A stretch of DNA of 62,754 bases, taken from assembly GCF_900009265.2 (NCBI RefSeq), contig NZ_LR735023.1, positions 1-62,754 of the forward strand, in the 5' to 3' direction. Within the stretch, counting starts at the first letter, position 1, and every line of letters starts with the position of its first letter. Source of the DNA: Planktothrix paucivesiculata PCC 9631 (lineage in GTDB: Bacteria > Cyanobacteriota > Cyanobacteriia > Cyanobacteriales > Microcoleaceae). A model generated the notes under the pieces. That model worked only from the letters and a program-made list of their open reading frames with translations, was not told the origin of the DNA and searched no databases. Positions 44,329-53,091 of the stretch are shown here, piece after piece. The translations under genes and the position numbers were made by a program.

Positions 44329-47300
44329 TTATGCTTGGTTAAGATTGGGTTTAACTTTCTTTGCCTGTCGAGAATTGTGAATTTTAGTTACATTTTCTTC
44401 TGAAGTTACTCCAAAGACTTTCTCAGTAAACGTAGCAATAAAAGCTTGTTGAAGTTGCGGATTATTGATGAGCAATGGATTTTGAAGAACTTCATTCACC
44501 AAATTTTCAAGCTGGTCAGTTGTTTCATTTTCAACCCAGACCATGCGGTGAGTTTCTTGGCCATCAGGACGAGTCACCGTAATCCGTCGGGCTTCAAAGC
44601 CTTCTCCTCGAGTTGCCGATTCTTTCTGTAAGGCTTCTAAATTTTTAAATCGTCGTGCAATATCCGATAATTTAAGCTCAAAAGATGTAAAATCCTCATC
44701 CTTCCATGATTCTGCGGGTTTATCAGCCACAATCATTAACAAGGCTTCCAACCATTGTTGATCTGGTGCAGTTGTATCTGTTGCGGCTCGTGTGAAACGA
44801 TTTAGTATTGATTCGACGCAGCGCCCTGAAATATAATTAGCTCTCACTCGCAAATCTTCCCGCAACTTAGTTTCTTCACTTCGGACTGCAAAGGCTTCAT
44901 ATAGCAGATTTTGACAATCATTCAGCAGACGGTCATAAGCGGTATGAATATCCCGTAGGACTTGGACAAGCTGGGTGCGTAATGATTTGGCTATGGTCTC
45001 ATCCTCAGCCTCCTCAGTTCCAATCGGAGGAAGGTTAAAGGCTTGGGGCAATTCCTTAAATAACAATTCATCGGGTTCTATTGTCTGTTGGAGAGCTTTT
45101 AATACTGCTTGAGCCTGGGTACTTAAACGTTTAGTTTGTCTAGTATAAACGGGCAGCTTACTGGCAAATTGATACAAAGGCGTGACTACAGAGAGTAAAG
45201 TCGCATTTCTTAATTTTCCTTGTTTCCTGGCATCGGGTTGGCGCAGAATTGCTTCAAGTTCTCGAAAGACTTGCGATCGCAATCCCACCACTTCAAAATA
45301 CTTCACTGCATATCGTTCAGGATATTTAACGAGTAATTCAAAATGTTCCGGCCCCAAGACGGGGACAAACGTACCATCTTTGTAAACTCCAATATCATCA
45401 ACGTGGTACAGCAGTACAGCAGCCAGAATTACTGGAATGGCACCTTGTTTTACACCATAAGGGGGAGCGGATAAAAGTTTATACAGTTGAGCCACTGTTT
45501 GAGGTTTTTCTTTAGCTTCTAAGCAAAACGCCTCAATTGCTTGCCATAATGTCCAAATTTTGGAAGTGTCTAAGGGAGGATAAAATCCCCACTCTCCATC
45601 CACCAATTGATGAATCCCCGTTTCAGCCAACAAAGAATAGTAAATACTAACTTCAGGGCCATATCCTTCCAGGCTTAATCGTTCTTTCTCAGGGTGTAGA
45701 AGCATCGCTTCAATGAGTTCCCGCCTTGCTTTTGCCCCTTGAGCGGTTAGTTCACGGCGATTAATCAACTCGTTCCATAGAATCGGACTTTCAAAGTAAA
45801 CTCGATCACAAACTTCTGAAAGTTTGGCATTGAAATCTGTGACATGGGTAATTTTTTCCGGTTGCCCTTCAACCCAACAAAGGTTTTGATTAATCGCTAC
45901 ATCAAATGCCCGATTTAATGAGTCATCAAAGGATTCTTCTGCTTTCAGCAATCGATAGCGCACTTCCCTTCTGGCGACCCCATCGCTTTGTAATTCGGGA
46001 GCGTTTTTCCTCATGGTTTTCAAGGCTGCATACTCCTTAGCTTGCACTCTTAGCACATCCAACTGTGCAGCACAGAGAAGGATTAAAGGCTTTCCGTCTG
46101 CGGTCTTTGAGGGAACAACAGTAGGAGGTTCGATATCAATCCAGTAACCCACCAACCCATCAAAATTAGAATCTGAACATTGCAATTTGGCTAATTCTGT
46201 TGTGGTATCGAGATAGCATCGTTCAAAATAACGCAGTGTACCTTTTTCATAACTGTGACGTTGAGCAACTAAAGGCTTAAGAGGACGAATATCTGATAGG
46301 AGTTTTACTAAGGGCGATCGCTCTTTATCAATATAGGCAGTTAGTTCCAAATCAACGTTAAAATCGGAACCTTGCCAAATTCGTAACTCATCAAGTTGCC
46401 GACGATGATTAATTAAGCCTTTTTGTAGAAGGTTTTCAATTACTTTTTCCCATCGCTCAAAGCTCTCTGAATTGGGACTATCACACAGAGCTAGGGTAAC
46501 TAATCTTCGGGTTGCCCGAATTGCTCCTGTTGTTGTCACTAAATTTAACGTGCCAATGGTTTTTAAAACTTCTAAAGTATCAGCATCTAAATGTTTAGCA
46601 TCAGTAATTAAACCATGAATTTCTACCCACCGTTGTACATTAGACCGAGATGCTAACCCCATTCCTACTGCTTCGATAAAATAGTCATAAATTCTAGCTA
46701 ACTTCAGAGTGGGTAAAACATCTTTTCCTACCGTTGTTTCTTCTAAAAATTTTTTGAACGAGTAGGGTTCAGCACTGGTCAGAAATGTAAATAGAGAGCG
46801 ATCATTTTGAGCATATCGTACACATAGCATCGGTAACACTAATGCTGCTAGGGGATGTAAGGGATAGTTGAAAGCCAGAATTTCAGGGGACGTATCTAAA
46901 AATATATCATTGGGTAAACGCTCAATCCACTCCTGGGTTTGGTTAGAAATAGCACATTGAATAGCATCAGCTTGAGAAGCATCAATCGCCTGGCCTATCA
47001 AGCGCATCATTTGAGCCGGAGAATCCTGAAAAGGAATATCCTCAAACCGTCCTTGAATTTTAGACCATTCACTACGTTGAACTGCCGCTAGTCTTTCACC
47101 ATAATCTACAAAAGATTGATGTAATAAACCTACAATGTAAACCTGAGTGCCTTCGGCCGTAGATAATTCCGCAAGCTGTTGTAATAGATATAAATCTTCT
47201 GCTCCTTGGTTACGGGCAGCATATTCCAAATTCTTGCCCAGTTCGTCAATAATCAGGAAAATATCAGTGGAGGTCGTTTGAAGAATTTCCTTAATCAGTT

Positions 47301-47841
47301 TAGGAATTTCCCGACTGTCCACTGTACTGCCTGTTGCGACTTGAGTATTAAAATCTGTTAACTTACGACCTACTGAAAGTTTGGATCGTTTTTGGGGCGA
47401 CCAGAATAGATCAGCGCCCTGGTATAAAGCACGAACAATGGTATTACTGATGGGTTCTCGTTGGGCGACGGCAATAGCTCGAAATAATCCTTGACTGGGG
47501 ACGCGCTCACTTAAAACGTTATATTCTGGACTGGACTGTCCCAATGTTTCTGCCGCAATTTCTAAGGCTTTTTGTCGCATCGGGTTCTTATGATCAGCCA
47601 GCAATGCAGTGAGATAATGAGCAAAGGCTGACTTTCCAGTTCCATACACGCTGGTAACTGTCCAGGCTCGATGACCTTCAGAGGTTGTCATGCCCGTTAT
47701 AATTCGTCTGAGGGCATCAACAGAACGTTCTGTTAGAATGTAACCTTCCAAAGCATCTAACCGTTCTAAATCTCGTTCTAAATTAATAGAGCGAGAATAA
47801 CGTCGGTTAAGACTGAAATAGTTAGATAGTGTTTTGTTCAT
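44329..47841 (-). CDS. sspC: SspC-type large P-loop ATPase
   Basis: 1170 residues from ATG 47841, which overlaps the sspB stop as ATGA. An upstream ATG (47904) is less likely because of that coupling. Walker A is VYGTGKS at residues 65-71 and Walker B is FLIIDELGKN with Asp199/Glu200. The remainder is helical with several WVEG/WIDIEPP-like segments and no other catalytic motif. SspC is the ATPase that works with the nickase SspB and sulfur-transferase SspD to insert a single-strand phosphorothioate. Confidence 0.83.
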   Translation of the reverse strand: MNKTLSNYFSLNRRYSRSINLERDLERLDALEGYILTERSVDALRRIITGMTTSEGHRAWTVTSVYGTGKSAFAHYLTALLADHKNPMRQKALEIAAETLGQSSPEYNVLSERVPSQGLFRAIAVAQREPISNTIVRALYQGADLFWSPQKRSKLSVGRKLTDFNTQVATGSTVDSREIPKLIKEILQTTSTDIFLIIDELGKNLEYAARNQGAEDLYLLQQLAELSTAEGTQVYIVGLLHQSFVDYGERLAAVQRSEWSKIQGRFEDIPFQDSPAQMMRLIGQAIDASQADAIQCAISNQTQEWIERLPNDIFLDTSPEILAFNYPLHPLAALVLPMLCVRYAQNDRSLFTFLTSAEPYSFKKFLEETTVGKDVLPTLKLARIYDYFIEAVGMGLASRSNVQRWVEIHGLITDAKHLDADTLEVLKTIGTLNLVTTTGAIRATRRLVTLALCDSPNSESFERWEKVIENLLQKGLINHRRQLDELRIWQGSDFNVDLELTAYIDKERSPLVKLLSDIRPLKPLVAQRHSYEKGTLRYFERCYLDTTTELAKLQCSDSNFDGLVGYWIDIEPPTVVPSKTADGKPLILLCAAQLDVLRVQAKEYAALKTMRKNAPELQSDGVARREVRYRLLKAEESFDDSLNRAFDVAINQNLCWVEGQPEKITHVTDFNAKLSEVCDRVYFESPILWNELINRRELTAQGAKARRELIEAMLLHPEKERLSLEGYGPEVSIYYSLLAETGIHQLVDGEWGFYPPLDTSKIWTLWQAIEAFCLEAKEKPQTVAQLYKLLSAPPYGVKQGAIPVILAAVLLYHVDDIGVYKDGTFVPVLGPEHFELLVKYPERYAVKYFEVVGLRSQVFRELEAILRQPDARKQGKLRNATLLSVVTPLYQFASKLPVYTRQTKRLSTQAQAVLKALQQTIEPDELLFKELPQAFNLPPIGTEEAEDETIAKSLRTQLVQVLRDIHTAYDRLLNDCQNLLYEAFAVRSEETKLREDLRVRANYISGRCVESILNRFTRAATDTTAPDQQWLEALLMIVADKPAESWKDEDFTSFELKLSDIARRFKNLEALQKESATRGEGFEARRITVTRPDGQETHRMVWVENETTDQLENLVNEVLQNPLLINNPQLQQAFIATFTEKVFGVTSEENVTKIHNSRQAKKVKPNLNQA

Positions 47842-48773
47842 TTGGACGTTCTGTTGCCTCTGTTGTGATAGTAATGCTCTAGGATATCTGTTGCTAATTG
47901 CCAAGGATCAGCAGTAAAAGAAAATTGAATAATTCCAGCCGTATCTGAAAGAAATAAAGAATTAAAGTGACGACTAACTCGTTCAATGGCATCACAAACA
48001 TCCCCTTCAATAAGTTTAAATGCCATACCAGGACTACCTGGATCATAGAGTAAGCGCGGCATCGCAATGGTTTTTTGACCCCCTACCCCGACGGCATATT
48101 CCAAGCAGGCAGCCACTACTATTTCAGGAGGTAAATTATTTTTTTCTCCGATACGAAAGGTAAAGTGTTTAGTATCTCCCGCCGTATGCAAAATTCCTAA
48201 TTCAGTAAACGGACAATCTAAAGTATCTTCGCTGGGCTTATCCTTAGAAGATTGTTCAACATACATCCGCAAAATGCAAGTAATATCTTTTTCTAAAGAC
48301 GAATCAGCAATTTTCCCGCCCAAACTATCTCGATAGTCACATAGAGCTAAAAATAAGTCATTTTGTGTAAAATCATTCCCTTGAAATAAGTGAAATACAA
48401 AATACCAAGCTGCTGCATTACAAGGAGGTTTAAGTAAGTTCCAATGGAGCAACCACAAAGATGCCGGATCTTCACAAAAAGCATCCCAGCTTTGATTACC
48501 TAATAAACATTGTCCAAATCGTGTAGGTTTGTCATTATCAAGAACTTTAAATGTATTACACCAGTAGCGAATTGAGCGAACCATATTTTTTCCTACGCCC
48601 AAACGCACTGTTGCTTCATCATCCAAAAAAATTTCTGGATTTTCAATTGCTGCATCAAAGCCTTTTTTAAGCCAACCAAATCGGGGGTGAAAGGTTTCAT
48701 GACGTGCAAAAACTGGATTCACCAAAGTTGATGGAGTAATATTTTCAATAAACGAAAAGCTTGTTTGAATCAC
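47838..48773 (-). CDS. sspB: SspB-type DUF4007 nicking protein
   Basis: 311 residues from GTG 48773. FARHETFHPRFGWLKKGFDA, then VRLGVGKNMVRSIRYWCNTF is the signature of DUF4007 proteins, the family to which SspB belongs. SspB nicks DNA in a sequence-specific way and with SspC/SspD places single-strand phosphorothioates. It is the first gene of the seven-gene operon. No strong Shine-Dalgarno precedes the GTG. The upstream 400 bp are AT-rich and should contain the operon promoter. Confidence 0.87.
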   Translation of the reverse strand: MIQTSFSFIENITPSTLVNPVFARHETFHPRFGWLKKGFDAAIENPEIFLDDEATVRLGVGKNMVRSIRYWCNTFKVLDNDKPTRFGQCLLGNQSWDAFCEDPASLWLLHWNLLKPPCNAAAWYFVFHLFQGNDFTQNDLFLALCDYRDSLGGKIADSSLEKDITCILRMYVEQSSKDKPSEDTLDCPFTELGILHTAGDTKHFTFRIGEKNNLPPEIVVAACLEYAVGVGGQKTIAMPRLLYDPGSPGMAFKLIEGDVCDAIERVSRHFNSLFLSDTAGIIQFSFTADPWQLATDILEHYYHNRGNRTSK

Positions 48774-49174
48774 TGAGAATAAATTATAATGGTTTAATTC
48801 AAAATCATATTATACCATCTTTGGCTCAAGTTAATTATTTTATTTCAGGAAAATATAAAAACTCACAAAGAGTGAATTATTTTAAATTTATTAATTTTTT
48901 ATCAATCCTCTATTCAATAAATAGATGTAGCTTGAAATGAATCGTTAAGTTTTTATTGTGAATATTTTTTAATTCTTGGTTCAATCTTTAGTTTAAAACA
49001 CTAAGGATTCTTTGAAAACCTGATTTTAATTAAACTTATAAGTGAGGTTTCTCTTTTTCTGGTACTTACAGCCCGATTTGAATTACAAACACTGCCTAGA
49101 TTTTTGCATCAATTCGGCTTTACCCCATCAATAGATTATTGGAACTGCCTCATCCGGGGCGGTTTTTCCGTATT
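48774..49174. promoter_or_regulatory. AT-rich promoter region of the sspBCD-FGH-A operon
   Basis: About 400 bp without a supported gene. It is strongly AT-rich from 48780 to 49040, and its right part (49078-49170) has a weak open frame of about 35 codons without start codon. The promoter driving the minus-strand operon should be near 48780-48850. No unambiguous -10/-35 pair can be claimed. Confidence 0.4.
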
Positions 49175-49471
49175 TTAGGGTAGTTTTAAATTAAGAGACA
49201 ACTGCCCAGGTGAGATATTTCCTCGACTTCGACAATGACAAGCCAGGTGGCAACTGGTACACAAAGCCACTAAATTTTCCAACCTATTATCACCAGGGTC
49301 AAGATTCCAATGATGGACTTGCAACACATAAGCTCGGGGTTTTAGGTTGTCGGGTAAGGTTTCTCCAGGTTTTAGACATAAACGACCACATCGTTGACAT
49401 TGCCAGTTAGCTGATTCCTTAACCGCCAAAGCTAGTTGCTTCCAATTTTCAGGATACCGACTTGAACTCAT
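49175..49471 (-). CDS. HNH endonuclease-like protein
   Basis: 98 residues. CQRCGRLC (Cys23/26) and the HH...DNRLENLVALCTSCHLACH segment form the HNH zinc/metal-binding fold; both Cys pairs and the His pair are intact. Members are standalone nicking or restriction nucleases, phage-like packaging nucleases or homing enzymes. It is isolated, divergent from the recombinase and upstream of the defence operon, so it may be an extra restriction component or a phage remnant. Confidence 0.8.
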   Translation of the reverse strand: MSSSRYPENWKQLALAVKESANWQCQRCGRLCLKPGETLPDNLKPRAYVLQVHHWNLDPGDNRLENLVALCTSCHLACHCRSRGNISPGQLSLNLKLP

Positions 49472-49531
49472 GGACAGATTTATTGCTGTTTTCCCCCAAC
49501 CCTTTCCTACAGTCTAGTTTTTCATTGACCC

Positions 49532-49584
49532 AATAACATAACGAATAGCATAGCGGATAGCAAAACAGAATAACATAACGAATA
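49532..49584 (+). repeat. 16-bp direct repeats upstream of the recombinase
   Basis: AATAACATAACGAATA occurs at 49532-49547 and 49569-49584 with further related units (AGCATAGCGGATAGCA) between. The array ends 23 bp before the recombinase ATG. It could hold operators or recombinase-binding arms next to its gene. It may also be simple sequence. Confidence 0.45.
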
Positions 49585-49607
49585 ACAGGAATAGCAATTG
49601 AATCAAT

Positions 49608-50567
49608 ATGTCTGGACTCATTGGATCTGATAAGAAAGGTTTCCGTAGTCTTTCGCTCAACTCTGACATTTTGGGGGATTTACTAGCTAATAAGCGCAGT
49701 GTTCAAACCCGTCAAGCCTACGCTAAGGATTTGCGAGATTTCTTTACTTTCATTGCCAATAGTGACCCGACACCGGAGTTAGTTAGAGAATTCCTAGCTT
49801 TAGAACAGTTTGATGCCCTAGCCATGGTTCTCAACTACCGACAACACTTAATTAATAAGGGTCTGAAGGAATCTACCGTTAACCGTCGGCTGGCGGCTAT
49901 CAAATCCTTAGTTAACTATGCCCGCACCATTGGCCGTTGCAAATTCACTCTTGCTGATATCAAAAACGAGAAAGTCCGCCGCTACACTGACACTTCCGGT
50001 ATTCCTACTGACCAAATGAAAACGCTTCTGGAACTTTGCGATCGCTCTACTCTCAAAGGGAAACGCGATTACGCTATCTTCCGGTTGCTCTGGTCAAATG
50101 CTCTGCGCCGGGGGGAAATTTCTAATGCCAATGTCACCGATTTAGATATTGATAACCGTTGTCTATGGATTCAAGGCAAGGGTCGCGGCACCGATAAGGA
50201 AAAGATTGAGTTGGGTTTGGCTACCCTAGAAGCGATTCAGGATTGGCTAACAGCTAGGGGACGGGTCAGGAAAACTGCGCCTTTATTCTGTACCCTCGAT
50301 TACTGCACCAAAGGGCATCGGCTCAGTGGAGAAGCCATTTACACGATTGTGCGCGAGTTAGCTGAGAAAGCCCAAATTAAAAAACGTCTCTCCCCCCACC
50401 GGATTCGACACAGTTCCATCACCGCTGCCCTCGATGCCACCGGGGGAGATGTGCGCCGGGTGCAAAAACTAAGCCGCCACCATGACCTGAATACTCTGAT
50501 GATTTATGACGATAATCGCCAAAATGCTCAGGGAGAAATTACGAATTTATTAGATGATTTGTTGTGA
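49608..50567 (+). CDS. Tyrosine recombinase/integrase
   Basis: 319 residues. The catalytic residues are Arg167 (NALRRGE), Lys191 (GKGRGTDK), His264 and Arg267 (SPHRIRHS), His291/292 (SRHHD) and Tyr300 (LMIYDD). The N-terminal SAM-like core-binding domain is residues 25-120. Length matches XerC/D-type and plasmid/phage integrases. It is likely to resolve plasmid dimers or catalyse integration. The direct repeats just upstream may include its site. Confidence 0.88.
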   Translation: MSGLIGSDKKGFRSLSLNSDILGDLLANKRSVQTRQAYAKDLRDFFTFIANSDPTPELVREFLALEQFDALAMVLNYRQHLINKGLKESTVNRRLAAIKSLVNYARTIGRCKFTLADIKNEKVRRYTDTSGIPTDQMKTLLELCDRSTLKGKRDYAIFRLLWSNALRRGEISNANVTDLDIDNRCLWIQGKGRGTDKEKIELGLATLEAIQDWLTARGRVRKTAPLFCTLDYCTKGHRLSGEAIYTIVRELAEKAQIKKRLSPHRIRHSSITAALDATGGDVRRVQKLSRHHDLNTLMIYDDNRQNAQGEITNLLDDLL

Positions 50568-50732
50568 GTATTGAGTTTGAACCTAACCTTGTGTAAATAA
50601 TTTCAGGAGGTGCTCGCATCTTCAAGGAAACACCACCATTTTCCGATGATGTCTCCTTGAATCAGCTTAATATTCCGATGGCAGCATCAGTAAACCACCA
50701 GTGACATAGAGTTTGAATTCAATCAGGGGAAA

Positions 50733-50839
50733 ATAGGACACGATGTAAAGTTTTATTGCAACTAATCGCTGTAACCTTTACACCGGAGGGCATTAAGTTT
50801 CTACTTTGCGGTTCATGACACGCTCGCTATTTTCGCCCC
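50733..50839. repeat. About 107-bp palindromic-end repeat element
   Basis: GGGGAAAATAGGACACGATG at the left end and, inverted, GGGGCGAAAATAGCG...GTGTCATG at the right end form imperfect terminal repeats. The GATGTAAAGTTTT core matches repeats A, B and the MITE. It ends flush against the stop codon of the methyltransferase gene. The preceding 165 bp (50568-50732) hold no supported gene. Confidence 0.55.
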
Positions 50840-51582
50840 TATAATGCGGTCATAACCTTCAACAATTCTGCTGATAAATCCACATTAAAAGAATCTTCTT
50901 TTTTAAACAGAACCCCGGCTAAAAAGTAGATATTTTCAGAATAAAAGGCTTTCTGTTTTTTCTGAAGGTCTTCAATGGTTTGTTTAACTTTTGGTTCGCA
51001 ACTATAGTAACCAAACTTTAACGGTGAAATCATAAAATCAACCACTTGATAACCCTGCGCTTGAGCATACTCAATGGTTTCCACCGGATTAGAATAAGCC
51101 GCAATCATTAATAAAACATTCGTACAACCCACTGTAAACAGTTTCTTCGTAATGGTAGCCCCATCAATTCCCCCATGCAAGGCAGGCAGATATAAATCAT
51201 TATCAGGTGCCGGAAGATAAGGAGGATTTGCAATTAAATAACTGGCGGAACCTGGGGAAGCACTAAAAAAACATTCATTATGAATAATATACTTGTTTCT
51301 AAGCTGATATTTCTCAATGGTAGACCAAGCTAATTTACAAGCATCAATGTTTAATTCATAGCCGTGAATACAGCCTTTAAATCGAGTTTTAAGTAAACAA
51401 TTAATGATAGGACTCCCTTCACCCGTTCCAAATTCAATAATTGAGTCAAAGGGTGTACATTCATTTAATACCATTTTCTCAATACATTGAGAGTAAAATT
51501 GAGATTCTTCAGGGCAGAAGAATACTTGATCAGGAGAATAAGGTTCTGTAACTTGATGGGAAGATAATAATCCGGTTTGCAT
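50839..51582 (-). CDS. Class I SAM-dependent methyltransferase
   Basis: 247 residues. SIIEFGTGEGSPI gives the SAM-binding glycine motif (near residue 47) and LIANPPYLPAP (near 115) is the NPPY motif of N- or amino-group methyltransferases. It follows the haem-oxygenase-like gene by 48 bp on the same strand. HemK/PrmC-like enzymes share NPPY, but this protein lacks their usual size and N-terminal domain, so a metabolite-modifying enzyme paired with the diiron protein is likely. Confidence 0.78.
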   Translation of the reverse strand: MQTGLLSSHQVTEPYSPDQVFFCPEESQFYSQCIEKMVLNECTPFDSIIEFGTGEGSPIINCLLKTRFKGCIHGYELNIDACKLAWSTIEKYQLRNKYIIHNECFFSASPGSASYLIANPPYLPAPDNDLYLPALHGGIDGATITKKLFTVGCTNVLLMIAAYSNPVETIEYAQAQGYQVVDFMISPLKFGYYSCEPKVKQTIEDLQKKQKAFYSENIYFLAGVLFKKEDSFNVDLSAELLKVMTAL

Positions 51583-51630
51583 GATGAATATTTGGAGATA
51601 AATGTTAATGGGAAATTGTTGAAAATTGAA

Positions 51631-52752
51631 TTAGGAATTACTAACAGATTTTTCTGCTTGTTTAACAGCTTTAATCACGGCATCCCCGGCCCGATCGCCC
51701 ATCCATTTTTCTTGGTCATAACCGAGCAGAATTTGCCAAGCATCATTCGGATATCGATCCACTAGGGGTAACGCAACTTTGTCTAACATCCAGCGACCGT
51801 GACGTTCATCTTCACGGATATGTAATGCCCAATACCCCATGGCCGTATCTGAAAGTTTGATCCGTTCTGCGGCTAATTTATAATCGGTATAAATGGCAGG
51901 GCCAGCAATTTCAAAGTAAGTTAAGCCGCCGTTATAACGCAAGAAATAACGCTTGCACTCTGTTAGGAGAAAATTATGATTAATTGAGGCTAAAACTTCC
52001 CAAGGAACCATGTTAAAATAAGCTTCTGGCTCCGTCTCTAACCCCAATTCTGCCATCATTTGAGCAAAAAAGGTTGAATGTTTTCGATGGAGATGACCAT
52101 TGCCATATTCTTCGAGTAACACTAAGATTAATGTGGCTTGGACTTCGTTACTCGCACCGCCCAAAATCCGCGACATTCGACTGGCTTCTACTAATCCATC
52201 TAAAGAAGCGATCGCTAATAAATGTTTATACCCTTCCCGGGTCATTTCGTGCCGCAAATAATATTTATTTTCACTAATTGCTGGGTTGAGATCAACCTCG
52301 CTCCGTTCATTTAACGCTTGCTTAATATCTTGTTGTTTGTATTCTTCGAGATCAAATTGGGCATTTTCCCAAGTTTGCCAAACTTCCTCAATGCGATCGC
52401 GCACCCAGTTTATATAATAAGACCGTTCGTTGCTATAGTGCTTTAAATCATCATACCAAAACAAATTCAGCCGATTAATTCGATAAAGAATGCGTTGTAA
52501 AAATAAGCGGGCTAAATTAATATCATTATTTTCAATCTTTTCGGTATAAGCCCTTAATAAAGCTGTATTGATTGGGGCTTCAAACGGTTCTACTAATTCT
52601 GGGTTAATACTGATTTCCTGATCGAGATTTTCTAAATTTAGCAGTTGAATAAAGTGCTGTTCTGCCTCAATAAAATTAACGGATTGAGAAAGTGAAGGCA
52701 GATTGGTTGATATCCCTTTAATCACTTGATCGGGACTCAAAGTTGCTGTCAT
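51631..52752 (-). CDS. Haem-oxygenase-like diiron oxidase/iron-containing redox enzyme
   Basis: 373 residues. The C-terminal half is an all-helical haem-oxygenase-like domain with Glu/His ligand candidates: LVLLEEYGNGHLHRKHSTFF near residues 211-230, later MGYWALHIREDERHGRWML near residues 310-328. These match the EYG(N/D)..xxxH and HxxxDExH patterns of HDO-type enzymes, which oxidise amines, fatty acids or amino-acid derivatives. It precedes a methyltransferase and likely forms a two-step tailoring or biosynthetic unit. The substrate is unknown. Confidence 0.75.
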   Translation of the reverse strand: MTATLSPDQVIKGISTNLPSLSQSVNFIEAEQHFIQLLNLENLDQEISINPELVEPFEAPINTALLRAYTEKIENNDINLARLFLQRILYRINRLNLFWYDDLKHYSNERSYYINWVRDRIEEVWQTWENAQFDLEEYKQQDIKQALNERSEVDLNPAISENKYYLRHEMTREGYKHLLAIASLDGLVEASRMSRILGGASNEVQATLILVLLEEYGNGHLHRKHSTFFAQMMAELGLETEPEAYFNMVPWEVLASINHNFLLTECKRYFLRYNGGLTYFEIAGPAIYTDYKLAAERIKLSDTAMGYWALHIREDERHGRWMLDKVALPLVDRYPNDAWQILLGYDQEKWMGDRAGDAVIKAVKQAEKSVSNS

Positions 52753-53091
52753 ACGATAATTCCTAATTATTTCCTAACGATTAATTCCGACCTGAGCTAA
52801 ATATTAAGATTTATTTAGTCAGCTAATCTCACTATAATCAAGTTTCAGTTCTTCTATAATCTATCTGTAGATGGATCATCAAAAAATAGCCTAAAAGTCA
52901 ACAGTTTTTGCCAGATATTTGATGAGTTTTTAAGATTTCAAGATTTATCAATCTCTTTCTAAAGAGAGTTGAATTAATCGATTTTATCCCTATGTTTCCA
53001 TGAAGTTAACTTCTGTTTAATAGCGATCGCGTCTATCAGTTGCGTAAGTCCTGTTGGCGTTTCTGACCCATTCATTATCAGTGTTTATAAC
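52753..53091. other. Intergenic region between diiron oxidase and EEP genes
   Basis: 339 bp without a supported gene. It contains a GCGATCGC octamer near 53024 and is AT-rich on the left. The left part should hold the promoter of the diiron/methyltransferase pair. Confidence 0.4.

Noticed and set aside
33458-48773. Classical Dnd (DndABCDE) system
   Set aside because: The PP-loop protein is only 266 residues and there is no DndD/DndE. DUF4007 and a 1170-residue ATPase fit SspB and SspC.
49078-49172. About 35-codon open stretch downstream of the HNH gene
   Set aside because: No start codon or recognisable similarity. Possibly a fossil, but not supportable.
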